A stretch of DNA of 64,000 bases, taken from JASBYZ01 sp029983705. Its GTDB lineage: Bacteria > Actinomycetota > Coriobacteriia > Coriobacteriales > JAEZZM01. The notes below the pieces were generated by a model. That model had not been told where the DNA came from and searched no databases. It saw only the letters and a list, made by a program, of their open reading frames with translations. The stretch is taken from positions 1,540,694-1,604,693 of the forward strand of contig OZ221969.1 of assembly GCA_965119715.1 (NCBI GenBank), in the 5' to 3' direction. Both the position numbers and the translations under genes were made by a program. Below are positions 55,596-64,000 of this stretch, in pieces (the stretch's first letter is position 1; every line of letters starts with the position of its first letter).

Positions 55596-56909
55596 CTACC
55601 TCATAAGCGCTTCAATGAGCTGAACATAGGACTCAATAAATGCCTGCTCACTATATTTAGATGTAATATAGCGCCCTTGCTTAAGGGTATAGCTGAAGTT
55701 TCTCAGCTCATCCTGATTTTTAATGATGTGCTCAAGCAAAAACTTAATTTCTGGTACAGAGTAGGGCTGCGCAAGATAGTTTTGCCCTAAACGCTTAAGC
55801 TCGCGAGCAGCATCTGAGCCTTTTTGACAAAGCCCAATAATAGGACGAGAAGCTCTGAGATATTCTGCAAACTTAGCGCCCAAAACCAATTGATACTGTT
55901 TTTCAAGACCGTGAATATAGAGCAAGGCATCACTTTTTGCCTGATACGCACGCACTTCATCTGCAGACTTTGGGCCCACAAAACTAAAGAGGGACTTCAG
56001 CGCATCCGAGTGAGGTTTAAAGCTCTCCTCAATATTTCCCACCACAATAAAGTGAAGCTCAGATAGGTCAAACTTTCCCTCTTCATCTATTGCTTCAAGT
56101 GCCTTATAAATCCTGTCTAAATTTTGAGTCCCCTGCAAGTTTCCGGTATAGCAAATGTTTAAGCGTGAGCTATCTTTCTCATATGCTCTCTTATTATCTT
56201 GCGCTGCATTTGGAATAAAAAACAGCTTGTCTTTAAACTCAGGATAGCGAGAAGATACATCTTCAAGCAGACCTGGGGTTAAACTCACTAGCGCACGAGC
56301 CTCACTAAAGGCCTCTTGCTCAAGCTCCAGCTGCTTTTTGTTTGCACCTTTTGAGTTATGAAGCGTATTTGAATACCAAGGATCTCTTAAGTCCAAAAGA
56401 TAGGGTGTATTAATTGTTTTAGCTAAGCGCATTGCACACACATGTGCACTGTGAGGTGGCCCTGAAGAAATAACAAGGTCAAATGGGTCTTCTGTATGAA
56501 GAGAACACCCAAGCTTATATGCCTCATAGGCCCATGATATTTTTTCATCAGGAATATAAAAAGATTGAACTAGACGCTTGAGCTGACTTGGCACCTTAAG
56601 GCGCTGTGAGCGCGGCAAAGACTGTTTTGGTAATACCTCTTCTTGTGTCTGTTTACTTCCTAAAGCGTGTCTGAGCTTATGAACATAATACATGGGTTCT
56701 TTGGTTTGCGCTCTATGTATGTTGATAAGGCCTTCAAGCTCACTGAGACTGCGTTCATCCACCTCTCCGCCTGGAGGATCAAGCACAGTTATAACACTCA
56801 CGCGATAGCCTGCATGTGCAAGGCCTTTAGCAAGCATATGCACTCGCATACTACCCACTCCCACCAAGGGAGGAAAATTATATGTCACTAGTGCAATATG
56901 CCTTCTCAT
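55596..56909 (-). CDS. GT4-family glycosyltransferase
   Basis: 437 residues. The N-terminus (ALVTYNFPPLVGVGSMRVHMLAKGLAHAGYRVSVIT) is typical of GT4 enzymes, with LLDLRDPWYSN and a later ICYTGNLQGTQNLDRIYKAL. The C-terminal EX7E is not clear, so it may be a divergent member. It forms a run with galU upstream (eight bases) and the other glycosyltransferase downstream. Confidence 0.82.
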   Translation of the reverse strand: MRRHIALVTYNFPPLVGVGSMRVHMLAKGLAHAGYRVSVITVLDPPGGEVDERSLSELEGLINIHRAQTKEPMYYVHKLRHALGSKQTQEEVLPKQSLPRSQRLKVPSQLKRLVQSFYIPDEKISWAYEAYKLGCSLHTEDPFDLVISSGPPHSAHVCAMRLAKTINTPYLLDLRDPWYSNTLHNSKGANKKQLELEQEAFSEARALVSLTPGLLEDVSSRYPEFKDKLFFIPNAAQDNKRAYEKDSSRLNICYTGNLQGTQNLDRIYKALEAIDEEGKFDLSELHFIVVGNIEESFKPHSDALKSLFSFVGPKSADEVRAYQAKSDALLYIHGLEKQYQLVLGAKFAEYLRASRPIIGLCQKGSDAARELKRLGQNYLAQPYSVPEIKFLLEHIIKNQDELRNFSYTLKQGRYITSKYSEQAFIESYVQLIEALMR

Positions 56910-56917
56910 AGATAAAA

Positions 56918-57841
56918 CTATTCTTGACTTTTAAGCTGCTCAGTTAAGCTTGCAAAAAGTTGTGGATCTCTTTTAGCCATGCTTACATTTGCAGCAATCA
57001 AATTTGCAACCGTACCCGTGTCATAACCCTCATGTGGATCTATAACAAGCGCATACATTTCTTCATCTTCTAGTAGCTCAATTAAGGCATCAGTAAGCTG
57101 AATTTCTCCTCCGGCGCCTTTTTGCGTGTGAGATAAAATATCCATCACACGTGGGCTTAAGAGATACCTACCAAAAATAGCAAGATTTGAGGGAGCATCC
57201 TCTTTAGTGGGCTTTTCAACCATGGTATCAAGCTTCCAAACTGAGCCCACCTCATACTCTTCGCCTTTAGTGTAAAGACTTGGACGCGCTTCAAGCTTGC
57301 CTTGTGCATTAAGTTTTTCAGCAAAGGTGCCGCCCACAATTCCAAAGCGCGAGATTTCATCGTTAGAGACTTTAATAACTGCAATAACGCTACAGTTATT
57401 ATGTGCCTGACTAACCTCATAGAGCTTAGGTAAAATGCTGTGGTCTGGCACGATAACATCAGCTAAAAGCACATAAAAAGGCTCATTATTAGTTACTGAG
57501 CTTGCAGTATACACTGCGTGTCCAAGCCCTAGAGGCGCATGCTGGTAGATAAAGCTCAGCTTAATATCGCCCACATATTGGATAAGCTCAGCTAATTGAT
57601 CTTTTCCGCGCTCTTTAAGAGTACTCTCTAACTCAACATCGCGTAAAAAATATTCCTCAATTAAAGGCTTATTGGGGCTATTCACAATAACAGAAGAGCT
57701 CACGCCAGGTGCGGCGTTTGCCTCTTCTACAACATATTGAAGGACCGGTTTATTTATAACTGGCAAAAGTTCTTTTGGAATGGTTTTTGTCTCAGGTAAA
57801 AAGCGTGTGCCTAAACCCGCAGCAGGAATAATTGCTTTCAT
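56918..57841 (-). CDS. galU: UTP-glucose-1-phosphate uridylyltransferase
   Basis: 307 residues from ATG 57841, which starts one base after the hemL stop; the earlier in-frame start would lie inside hemL. The signature IIPAAGLGTRFLPETKTIPKELLP and the substrate-binding VEKPTKEDAPSNLAIFGRYLL are GalU hallmarks. It makes UDP-glucose for glycan synthesis. It is transcribed with hemL and the glycosyltransferases. Confidence 0.95.
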   Translation of the reverse strand: MKAIIPAAGLGTRFLPETKTIPKELLPVINKPVLQYVVEEANAAPGVSSSVIVNSPNKPLIEEYFLRDVELESTLKERGKDQLAELIQYVGDIKLSFIYQHAPLGLGHAVYTASSVTNNEPFYVLLADVIVPDHSILPKLYEVSQAHNNCSVIAVIKVSNDEISRFGIVGGTFAEKLNAQGKLEARPSLYTKGEEYEVGSVWKLDTMVEKPTKEDAPSNLAIFGRYLLSPRVMDILSHTQKGAGGEIQLTDALIELLEDEEMYALVIDPHEGYDTGTVANLIAANVSMAKRDPQLFASLTEQLKSQE

Positions 57842-57842
57842 C

Positions 57843-59144
57843 TTAGGCGTACAGCTCCTCAAAGGCCTCGCGTGCTGCTGCTACAAAGGCATCAATATGC
57901 TCTTCAGTGTGTTCATTAGATATAAAGAGGCACTCAAATTGACTTGGTGCAATTAAAAATCCTCTTTTTGTCATATGTGCAAAGTATTTAGCAAACGCTT
58001 CAGTATCGCAGGTACTTGCATCATCCCAGTTCTCCACTTTTTTATCGGTAAAAAATAGAGTAAGAACTGAGCCCGCGCGATTAACACTTAATGGTGCCTT
58101 AAACTCATCAATTGCTCCGTTAAGACCATCTTCAATGCGCTTAGCAACAGCTTCAATGTGTCCGTAAGGATTGAGTTTTTCTAAAGACTCAATCATGGCA
58201 AGACCTGCTGCCATTGCAACTGGGTTTCCGCTCAGAGTTCCTGCTTGATAGACTGGGCCTTCCGGTGCAAGGTAGTCCATAATTTCAGCTCTACCGCCAA
58301 AGGCACCAACCGCAAAACCTCCACCAATAATTTTGCCAAAGCAGCTTAAGTCAGGAGTGATGCCGTTTAAACCTTGAGCACCTTGAAGTGATGCTCTAAA
58401 ACCTGAAATAACCTCATCAAAAATTAAGAGGGCACCGTGCTTATCGCAAAGCTCTCGAAGTCCTTCTAAGAACTCTTGCTTTCCCTTAACACATCCCATG
58501 TTTCCTGCAATAGGCTCTAAGATTATTGCTGCAATGTCATCTGGGTTTGCCTCAAAAAGCTCACTCACTGAGTCAAGGTCATTATATTTTGCAAGTAGGG
58601 TGTCTTTTACCGCTCCTTGAGTTACACCAGGGGTACCAGGGATGTTAAAGGTTGCAACGCCTGAGCCAGCACTTACCAATAAAGAATCTGAGTGTCCGTG
58701 GTAGTTACCCTCAAACTTGATAAACTTATCGCGTTTAGTGTATCCGCGAGCAAGACGAATCGCAGACATAGTAGCCTCGGTACCGCTTGATACAAACCTG
58801 ACCTTTTCTATAGAGTCAACCAGGTCAACTATCTTTTTTGCAAGCTTGGTCTCACTCAGACAAGGCGCACCAAAGCTACTTGATTTAGCAAGTGCCTCTT
58901 TAGCTGCATCAAGCACGGGTGGATAGGCGTGACCTAAAATCATAGGTCCCCACGAACAAACGAAGTCAAGATACTTATTACCGTCAATATCGTACACATA
59001 GGCACCCTTGGCTTTATCATAAAAAATAGGATCTAAGCCAACCGAGGCAAAGGCACGAACTGGAGAGTTAACTCCGCCCGCAATAACCTCTTGTGCCTCA
59101 GCAAAAGCCTTACTTGATGCCTCATGTTGAGTAATATCTTGCAT
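57843..59144 (-). CDS. hemL: Glutamate-1-semialdehyde 2,1-aminomutase
   Basis: 433 residues of the class III aminotransferase fold. The N-terminal GGVNSPVRAFASVG, the PLP-site LIFDEVISGFR and the Schiff-base lysine in SCFGKIIGGGFAVGAFGG are diagnostic. It makes 5-aminolevulinate, the precursor used by HemB. It belongs to the run hemB-ahbD-ahbAB-MATE-hemL-galU. Confidence 0.96.
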   Translation of the reverse strand: MQDITQHEASSKAFAEAQEVIAGGVNSPVRAFASVGLDPIFYDKAKGAYVYDIDGNKYLDFVCSWGPMILGHAYPPVLDAAKEALAKSSSFGAPCLSETKLAKKIVDLVDSIEKVRFVSSGTEATMSAIRLARGYTKRDKFIKFEGNYHGHSDSLLVSAGSGVATFNIPGTPGVTQGAVKDTLLAKYNDLDSVSELFEANPDDIAAIILEPIAGNMGCVKGKQEFLEGLRELCDKHGALLIFDEVISGFRASLQGAQGLNGITPDLSCFGKIIGGGFAVGAFGGRAEIMDYLAPEGPVYQAGTLSGNPVAMAAGLAMIESLEKLNPYGHIEAVAKRIEDGLNGAIDEFKAPLSVNRAGSVLTLFFTDKKVENWDDASTCDTEAFAKYFAHMTKRGFLIAPSQFECLFISNEHTEEHIDAFVAAAREAFEELYA

Positions 59145-59161
59145 AGCTCTACGCTCCTTGT

Positions 59162-60643
59162 TTAGTTTTTATAATTTTCAGCAGTTTCTTGCAGTTTTTC
59201 TAATTCTTGCGCTTGCTTAAGCGGATGGTACTCTTCTGACCAACGCCTGAGCTTTTTTACCTCAGGGAATATAAAGGCCGCTACCACCAGAGCTGAGGTA
59301 ATATCTGAAAGGGAACCCGCAAAAAATATCGACTGCATTTCAGTTAAACCTATTAAGCTTGGGGCAATCATAGGCGTAATAATTAAGAGCGGAATCAAGA
59401 ATATGATCTGTCTTGTAAGGGTTAAGATGGTAGCCTTAAGCGCCTGGCCTGTAGCCTGGAAGTAGTTAGAACCAATAATCTGAAATGAAATAACTGGTAA
59501 AAATATCAGATACAAAATAAGGGCAAACGAGGTGTACTCAACGTGAGCGCCGTCTAGGCCAAAGAGTCTTACATATAACTCAGGTACAAAGAGTATGGTT
59601 AACCAGAATAAGGTCATAATTATTGCCGATATACCAATAGCCTGCTTAACCGTAGAAATTATGCGCTCAAAATTTTTAGCACCGTAGTTAAATCCCAAAA
59701 TAGGCTGAGCTCCTTGAGCAAAACCTAAAGCCGGTACAATTGATAAGAATCCAACACGACTGAGCACACTCATTGCTGCGAGACCACCTGCAACACCCAT
59801 GACTGGGTCTGTCTGGCCATACATAGTAATAAGGTTATTTTCTACTACGTTAACTACTGCCATAGCAAGCTGTAAGGCCGCCTGTGGCACACCTAAAGAG
59901 ATAATTCTGAGCACGCGGTGAGCGTTAAGTTTAAAGTTTTCAAGCTTAAACCTGAGTGGTGAATACTTAGATATAAAAAAGATGGCAACAGCAATTGTAG
60001 ATACAAGCCATGCAATAACAGTAGCCCACGCAGCACCCTTCATGCCCCAGTCAAATACCAAAACAAAGAGGTAGCCCAAGACTACGTTTACTGCAATACC
60101 TACAAGCATGGTTGCAAGTGCAATCTTTGGATAGCCAGAGGTTCTAATAAAGTTATTTAAACCATATGAGACAACCTGGAAAATACCACCAAGCAAGATG
60201 ATAAACATAAAGTCACGTGCATAGGGCAACACTGCCTCATCAGCACCGCTTAAAATAAGGAGTTCATCTAAAAAGATAAGTGCTGGTATAAGGCTTACTA
60301 TGTAGCCCACAATAAGAAGGACAAGCGTGTTTGCCAAGATTTTCTCGGCCTCATCTTTTTTACTCTCACCAAGTCTAATAGCAGCAAGGGAGTTTCCTCC
60401 AAAACCCATAAGGAAGGAGACCGCAATCATTGCGGTCATTGCCGGAAAGGAAACCGTGGTAGCAGCAAGTCCTAACTCACCAACTCCGTGACCTACAAAG
60501 ATTGCATCCACAATGTTATAGAGAGCCTGAACAACTAAACCTATTAAAGCTGGGATTGAAAATTCAATCAGCAACTTAAAAACAGGCTCTGATCCCAGTC
60601 GTGTAAAATGACTGTTTGGATCATTAGCTGCTACTTTTTCCAT
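59162..60643 (-). CDS. MATE-family efflux transporter
   Basis: 493 residues with twelve hydrophobic segments in two MATE repeats (LLIEFSIPALIGLVVQALYNIVDAIFVG is split here as LLIEFSIPALIG and YNIVDAIFVGHG). The family exports organic cations or other compounds using Na+ or H+. Its position inside a heme synthesis run might reflect tetrapyrrole export, which is only inference. Confidence 0.9.
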   Translation of the reverse strand: MEKVAANDPNSHFTRLGSEPVFKLLIEFSIPALIGLVVQALYNIVDAIFVGHGVGELGLAATTVSFPAMTAMIAVSFLMGFGGNSLAAIRLGESKKDEAEKILANTLVLLIVGYIVSLIPALIFLDELLILSGADEAVLPYARDFMFIILLGGIFQVVSYGLNNFIRTSGYPKIALATMLVGIAVNVVLGYLFVLVFDWGMKGAAWATVIAWLVSTIAVAIFFISKYSPLRFKLENFKLNAHRVLRIISLGVPQAALQLAMAVVNVVENNLITMYGQTDPVMGVAGGLAAMSVLSRVGFLSIVPALGFAQGAQPILGFNYGAKNFERIISTVKQAIGISAIIMTLFWLTILFVPELYVRLFGLDGAHVEYTSFALILYLIFLPVISFQIIGSNYFQATGQALKATILTLTRQIIFLIPLLIITPMIAPSLIGLTEMQSIFFAGSLSDITSALVVAAFIFPEVKKLRRWSEEYHPLKQAQELEKLQETAENYKN

Positions 60644-60665
60644 CAGTGCTCACTCCTCCCTTAGC

Positions 60666-61703
60666 TTACAAAAAATATTTCATTGATACTTTTTTAAATT
60701 CGTTAGTAGAGTATAGAATCATCTCCGGAGCAATATCTATACCTTGAGCCCTACAATCTTCAACGATTCTTTGGGCAACTGCCTCTACTTCTTCTTCAGA
60801 ACTGCCATGAACCATGGTGTACATGTTATAAGGCCACTGCTTGTATCTTACGCGCTCATAGCAGTGACTTACCTCAGGCTGTAAAGCCATGATGGTGCCT
60901 ACGGTAATAGCAATTTCATCTGGAACATTCCACACTACCATTCCATTGTGGCTAAAGCCAACTTTTTGATGGCGAAGCAGTGCACCAAATCTTCGCATAG
61001 TATGGTTGAACTTCCAGTTTCTCATGCGCTGAAGTACAACCGTCTCATTAATCTCATAGCCCAGCTCATCAGCTAGTTTTTTATTTACCTCTTGGGCAAC
61101 AAAACTAAAGGGCTGCCTTTGGCCAATAAGATTGCCTTGCAGTTGTCTTACCAGCTCTTTTGAAAGCTCATCAAATTCTTCAACAACAATTTTTCCGGGT
61201 TCTCTATAGCTATCAGGAGCCTTGAGATCTGCTTCTTTAGAATCGGTAAGGTTAAAATTAACCTGAATCTTATAAAGTCTAATTGCTGGTAGATATAAGA
61301 TATCGCTATAGCCAGTCTTTTTGGCAATCTCTTCAAAAATTACCTTACGCTCAAGCTCTGAGGCACAGGTTAAGGTAAACCAAATATTATACTTGTTGGG
61401 ACGATAATAATTATGGGTTACCTGAGGGTAGGCACTAATAAAATCAGCAACCTCTTGCACCTTCTCTTCATCAGGCACGCTAATTGCACAGAGTGCTGAG
61501 CGATACCCAAGGTGGTATGAATCAAAAACCGCACCAAGACGTCTAATAAGCTTTGCATCATACATCTTTTGCACGCGGCTAAAAAGCTCATCTCCACTGA
61601 TAGCAAAGCGCTCTCCCAAAACATCATAGGGATTTGCCTCAAGTGGAAACTGCGCTTGGATAATACTGATTATTTCTTTGTCTAGCTGGTCTAAATCGGC
61701 CAT
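60666..61703 (-). CDS. ahbAB: Fused siroheme decarboxylase AhbA-AhbB
   Basis: 345 residues with two tandem AsnC/Lrp-like units. The first has a winged helix near residues 5-60 and YNIWFTLTCASE; the second begins about residue 180 and has VVLQRMRNWKFNHTMRRFGALLRH and YNMYTMVHGSSEE. AhbA and AhbB together decarboxylate siroheme to 12,18-didecarboxysiroheme in the alternative heme pathway; here both are one polypeptide. ahbD follows upstream in the same run. Confidence 0.9.
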   Translation of the reverse strand: MADLDQLDKEIISIIQAQFPLEANPYDVLGERFAISGDELFSRVQKMYDAKLIRRLGAVFDSYHLGYRSALCAISVPDEEKVQEVADFISAYPQVTHNYYRPNKYNIWFTLTCASELERKVIFEEIAKKTGYSDILYLPAIRLYKIQVNFNLTDSKEADLKAPDSYREPGKIVVEEFDELSKELVRQLQGNLIGQRQPFSFVAQEVNKKLADELGYEINETVVLQRMRNWKFNHTMRRFGALLRHQKVGFSHNGMVVWNVPDEIAITVGTIMALQPEVSHCYERVRYKQWPYNMYTMVHGSSEEEVEAVAQRIVEDCRAQGIDIAPEMILYSTNEFKKVSMKYFL

Positions 61704-61717
61704 GTAGCTCTCTCCAA

Positions 61718-63067
61718 TTACTTAGAAATCTTTCGGGCATGTGACTTCTTGCCCTCTTCACGCCACTTTCTTGGTGTGTAGGCACAATAGGGCTCCTCGC
61801 CCATATAGTTGCCAGAAATTGCAATCGCACGAGCACGGCATCCTCCGCAAACGCCGCGATACTCACATGCACCGCACTTACCCTCAAGCTTAGAGTAGGT
61901 TCGCAGGTCATTTAAGACTGGTGACTCTGTCCAAATTTTGTCATACGGAATCTCTTTTACGTTTCCGCACTGAAGGTCAAAGTAACCACAAGGCTGAACA
62001 TCTCCGGTATGAGAAATAAAGCAGAAGGTAATGCCTCCCAAACACCCTCTGGTAATTGCATCAAGACCATATTGTTCTGCACTCACCTTAGAGCCTTCCT
62101 CAACTGCCTTTTGGTGAATGATGCGGTAGTACTGAGGGGCGTCTGTAGGTTTAAAGTGCATTGGCGAGGTCTGCTGCCTATTGTAGGCCCAGGTTAGGGC
62201 CTCCTCATACTCTTCTGGAGTAAGCTCAACGTCTCTTAAGTCTTCTCCTCTACCAGTTGGAACCAGTAAGAAGATGTGAAAAGCATCTAGGTCAAGCGAT
62301 AAGGCAAGATCGTGCATCTCTTCAAGCATGTTATGGTTCATCTTGGTAACTGTGGTGTTTACCTGAACACCCACACCGTGTGCCTTAGTCCTCTTAATGC
62401 CTTCAATTGAGGCCGCAAAAGCACCCTCTTCTCCTCTAAACTTGTCGTGCATTTCTGCGTTAGGAAAGTCAATCGAGATAGAAATGCGCGGGATGTTATG
62501 CTTAGCAAGATTTTGAGCAACCTCTTCTGTAAGTAGAGTTCCGTTTGTAGAAACTACTGGTGAGGCCCCTTTTTCTTGGGCATAGTCGATAATTTCCCAA
62601 ATATCAGGGCGCAAAAGTGGCTCTCCGCCTGTGAGAATTAATATTGGGTTAGTTATTGAGGTGATGTTATCGATAGTGGCCTTAATCTCATCTGTAGATA
62701 ACTCACCTGGGTAGTGTCCAAACTCTGATGCAGCTCTGCAGTGCACACAGCTTAAGTTACACGAGCGCGTAAGCTCCCACGCGATGATGCGAGGCGCCTT
62801 TATACCGGTGCGCTCTTGGTACTCAAGTGCTTGCTTACCGCCACCAGGTCTAAAACCTCTTGAGCGAGAACCGCCCATACGCTGGCCTCCTGGATGTCCT
62901 CCAGGGTGAGCACCCGGATGACCACCAGGATGTCCTCCTGGGTGGCCTCCTGGATGTCCCATCGGAATTGAAAGCGCGTCTGTTCCACATGGAGACATTG
63001 CATCTGCTATTGCTTGTTCTTCATCTGGACTAAATTGTTTTGGGGATAATTGTCTATCATTTCTCAT
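61718..63067 (-). CDS. ahbD: AhbD-type radical SAM heme synthase with His-Pro-Gly-Gly repeat
   Basis: 449 residues. The radical SAM motif is AWELTRSCNLSCVHCRAA, followed by ILTGGEPLLRPDIWEI; the C-terminal SPASM-like cysteines are in CGACEYRGVCGGCRARA. AhbD converts Fe-coproporphyrin III to heme. Unusually, residues about 37-61 are six near-perfect HPGG/HPGA units (62885-62959), a likely metal-binding stretch. AhbC is not in the window. The start overlaps the hemB stop. Confidence 0.9.
   Translation of the reverse strand: MRNDRQLSPKQFSPDEEQAIADAMSPCGTDALSIPMGHPGGHPGGHPGGHPGAHPGGHPGGQRMGGSRSRGFRPGGGKQALEYQERTGIKAPRIIAWELTRSCNLSCVHCRAASEFGHYPGELSTDEIKATIDNITSITNPILILTGGEPLLRPDIWEIIDYAQEKGASPVVSTNGTLLTEEVAQNLAKHNIPRISISIDFPNAEMHDKFRGEEGAFAASIEGIKRTKAHGVGVQVNTTVTKMNHNMLEEMHDLALSLDLDAFHIFLLVPTGRGEDLRDVELTPEEYEEALTWAYNRQQTSPMHFKPTDAPQYYRIIHQKAVEEGSKVSAEQYGLDAITRGCLGGITFCFISHTGDVQPCGYFDLQCGNVKEIPYDKIWTESPVLNDLRTYSKLEGKCGACEYRGVCGGCRARAIAISGNYMGEEPYCAYTPRKWREEGKKSHARKISK
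62885..62959 (-). repeat. In-frame 12-base tandem repeat encoding HPGG units
   Basis: Six near-identical 12-base units lie in the ahbD reading frame and encode Gly-His-Pro-Gly repeats. Length changes of one unit would keep the frame. Confidence 0.8.
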
Positions 63068-64000
63068 TAATGAGTTATTCCTTTATGTAAGTCTTCTAAG
63101 ATCCAGCGCGCTGCATCCTTAGCATGGTAGGTAATGATAAGGTCTGCGCCTGCTCTTTTCATTGATAAAAGCGTTTCAAGTACAATGGCCTTCTCGTCAA
63201 TCCAGCCCTTTTGAGCTGCAGCCTTTACCATGGCATATTCACCTGAAACGTTGTAGCACACGGTAGGAAATTCAAAGCGCTCTTTTACACGCCATAAGAT
63301 ATCAAGATATGAAAGTGCTGGCTTAACCATGACAAAATCTGCTGACTCTTGGATATCAAGCTCAACCTCTCTGAGCGCCTCAAGTGCATTTGCACTATCC
63401 ATTTGATAGCTTTTTCTGTTACCAAACTTAGGGCTTGACTCAGCAGCTTCTCTAAATGGTCCGTAGTATGCGGAAGCAAATTTAGCGCTGTAAGCCATAA
63501 TTGGAGTGTTTTCAAAACCTGCCTCATCTAAGGCACCACGAATTGCTCCAACGCGACCGTCCATCATGTCAGATGGAGCTACAATATCAGCTCCTGCTTG
63601 AGCGTGAGAAACAGCCTCTTTTGCAAGCATCTCAAGAGTTGCATCGTTTATAACATAGCCCTTATCGTCAAGCTTGCCACAGTGACCATGGTCAGTGTAC
63701 TCACACATGCATACGTCAGTAATAACTATCATGTCAGGATCTACACGATGGATCTCTTGAACTGCCTCTTGAACTGCACCATGCGCATCATAGCTCTCAG
63801 TGCCCATCTCATCTTTTGAGTCTGGAATACCAAAGAGGATGACAGACCTAATACCAAGCTTTTTGATTTCTAAGATTTCATCTTCGAGCATGTCAATTGA
63901 AAAGCGATATACGCCCGGCATTGATGAGATTTCTTCTTTAAGCTTGCTTCCGTGTTTTACATACAATGGATATATAAAATCTTTAGCGTCTAGTTGAGTT
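63067..64000 (-). CDS. hemB: Porphobilinogen synthase (5' end cut by window edge)
   Basis: The frame is open to the right edge, so the N-terminus lies outside. The visible start reads TQLDAKDFIYPLYVKHG, the normal HemB beginning, so the in-frame TTG at 63966 is not the start. The zinc cysteines are in DVCMCEYTDHGHCG, and the two active-site lysines in AYSAKFASAYYGPF and VMVKPALSYLD. It condenses two 5-aminolevulinates to porphobilinogen. Its stop overlaps the ahbD start. Confidence 0.95.
   Translation of the reverse strand, partial: TQLDAKDFIYPLYVKHGSKLKEEISSMPGVYRFSIDMLEDEILEIKKLGIRSVILFGIPDSKDEMGTESYDAHGAVQEAVQEIHRVDPDMIVITDVCMCEYTDHGHCGKLDDKGYVINDATLEMLAKEAVSHAQAGADIVAPSDMMDGRVGAIRGALDEAGFENTPIMAYSAKFASAYYGPFREAAESSPKFGNRKSYQMDSANALEALREVELDIQESADFVMVKPALSYLDILWRVKERFEFPTVCYNVSGEYAMVKAAAQKGWIDEKAIVLETLLSMKRAGADLIITYHAKDAARWILEDLHKGITH

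Noticed and set aside
62885..62959. CRISPR-like or non-coding minisatellite
   Set aside because: The units are 12 bases, without spacers, and in the reading frame of ahbD.
63067..63966. hemB complete with a TTG start at 63966
   Set aside because: The frame stays open to the window edge and encodes the normal HemB N-terminus (FIYPL).

Overview
This 64 kb window is an AT-rich chromosomal segment. It most likely comes from an anaerobic member of the Coriobacteriia (Actinomycetota), possibly Eggerthellaceae-like. This is inference from gene content. The pointers are an LmeA/DUF2993 protein (an actinobacterial family), a Tat-exported flavin reductase next to a membrane-anchored LuxR regulator (a pairing common in Eggerthellaceae), siroheme-dependent heme synthesis genes (ahb), a complete selenocysteine locus, molybdenum cofactor genes and LPxTG surface proteins. 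No phage, insertion sequence, rRNA operon or CRISPR array was seen.

Layout. 1-9.4 kb (minus): PflX-like radical SAM protein (cut by the left edge), an AlkA-Ogt fusion DNA repair protein, an EamA transporter, gatCAB, an LmeA-family protein and ligA. 9.5-13.4 kb (plus): the molybdenum cofactor operon moeA-mobB-moaA-moaC-mogA. 13.3-20 kb: yaaA with a Crp/Fnr regulator, a copper ATPase, an MscS channel, an SH3 surface protein and a homocysteine methyltransferase. 20.0-20.46 kb is non-coding and holds a striking tandem array of hairpins with C-rich loops that ends in a terminator-like stem. 20.5-32.7 kb is rich in surface proteins and also contains the feoA-feoB-Cys-rich protein-dtxR iron operon and pepT. 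33.4-38.7 kb is the selenium locus: selD (itself a selenoprotein), yedF, selA, selB, tRNA-Sec and a DUF3343 protein. 38.7-42.6 kb has an orphan RelB/DinJ antitoxin, the Tat flavoprotein reductase and the LuxR regulator. 42.6-50.2 kb has two LPxTG proteins, a surface-protein remnant and cydAB. 50.3-57.8 kb is an envelope glycan block: three GT4 glycosyltransferases, phosphomannomutase, ManC and GalU. 57.8-64 kb has hemL, a MATE exporter, ahbAB (fused), ahbD and hemB (cut by the right edge).

How the genes fit together. MoCo and Sec synthesis are both present, as expected for an organism with Mo/Se enzymes such as formate dehydrogenase, although none is in this window. Ferrous iron uptake (feo) feeds heme synthesis by HemB, HemL, AhbAB and AhbD, and heme feeds cytochrome bd (cydAB). 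The surface proteins carry LPKT[SG]D sorting signals, or in one case a Cpl-7 wall-binding domain. Three of these genes are interrupted at A7 tracts (four tracts in total). Every one of the four would be repaired by loss of a single A, which suggests contingency loci or transcriptional slippage; homopolymer error remains the alternative.
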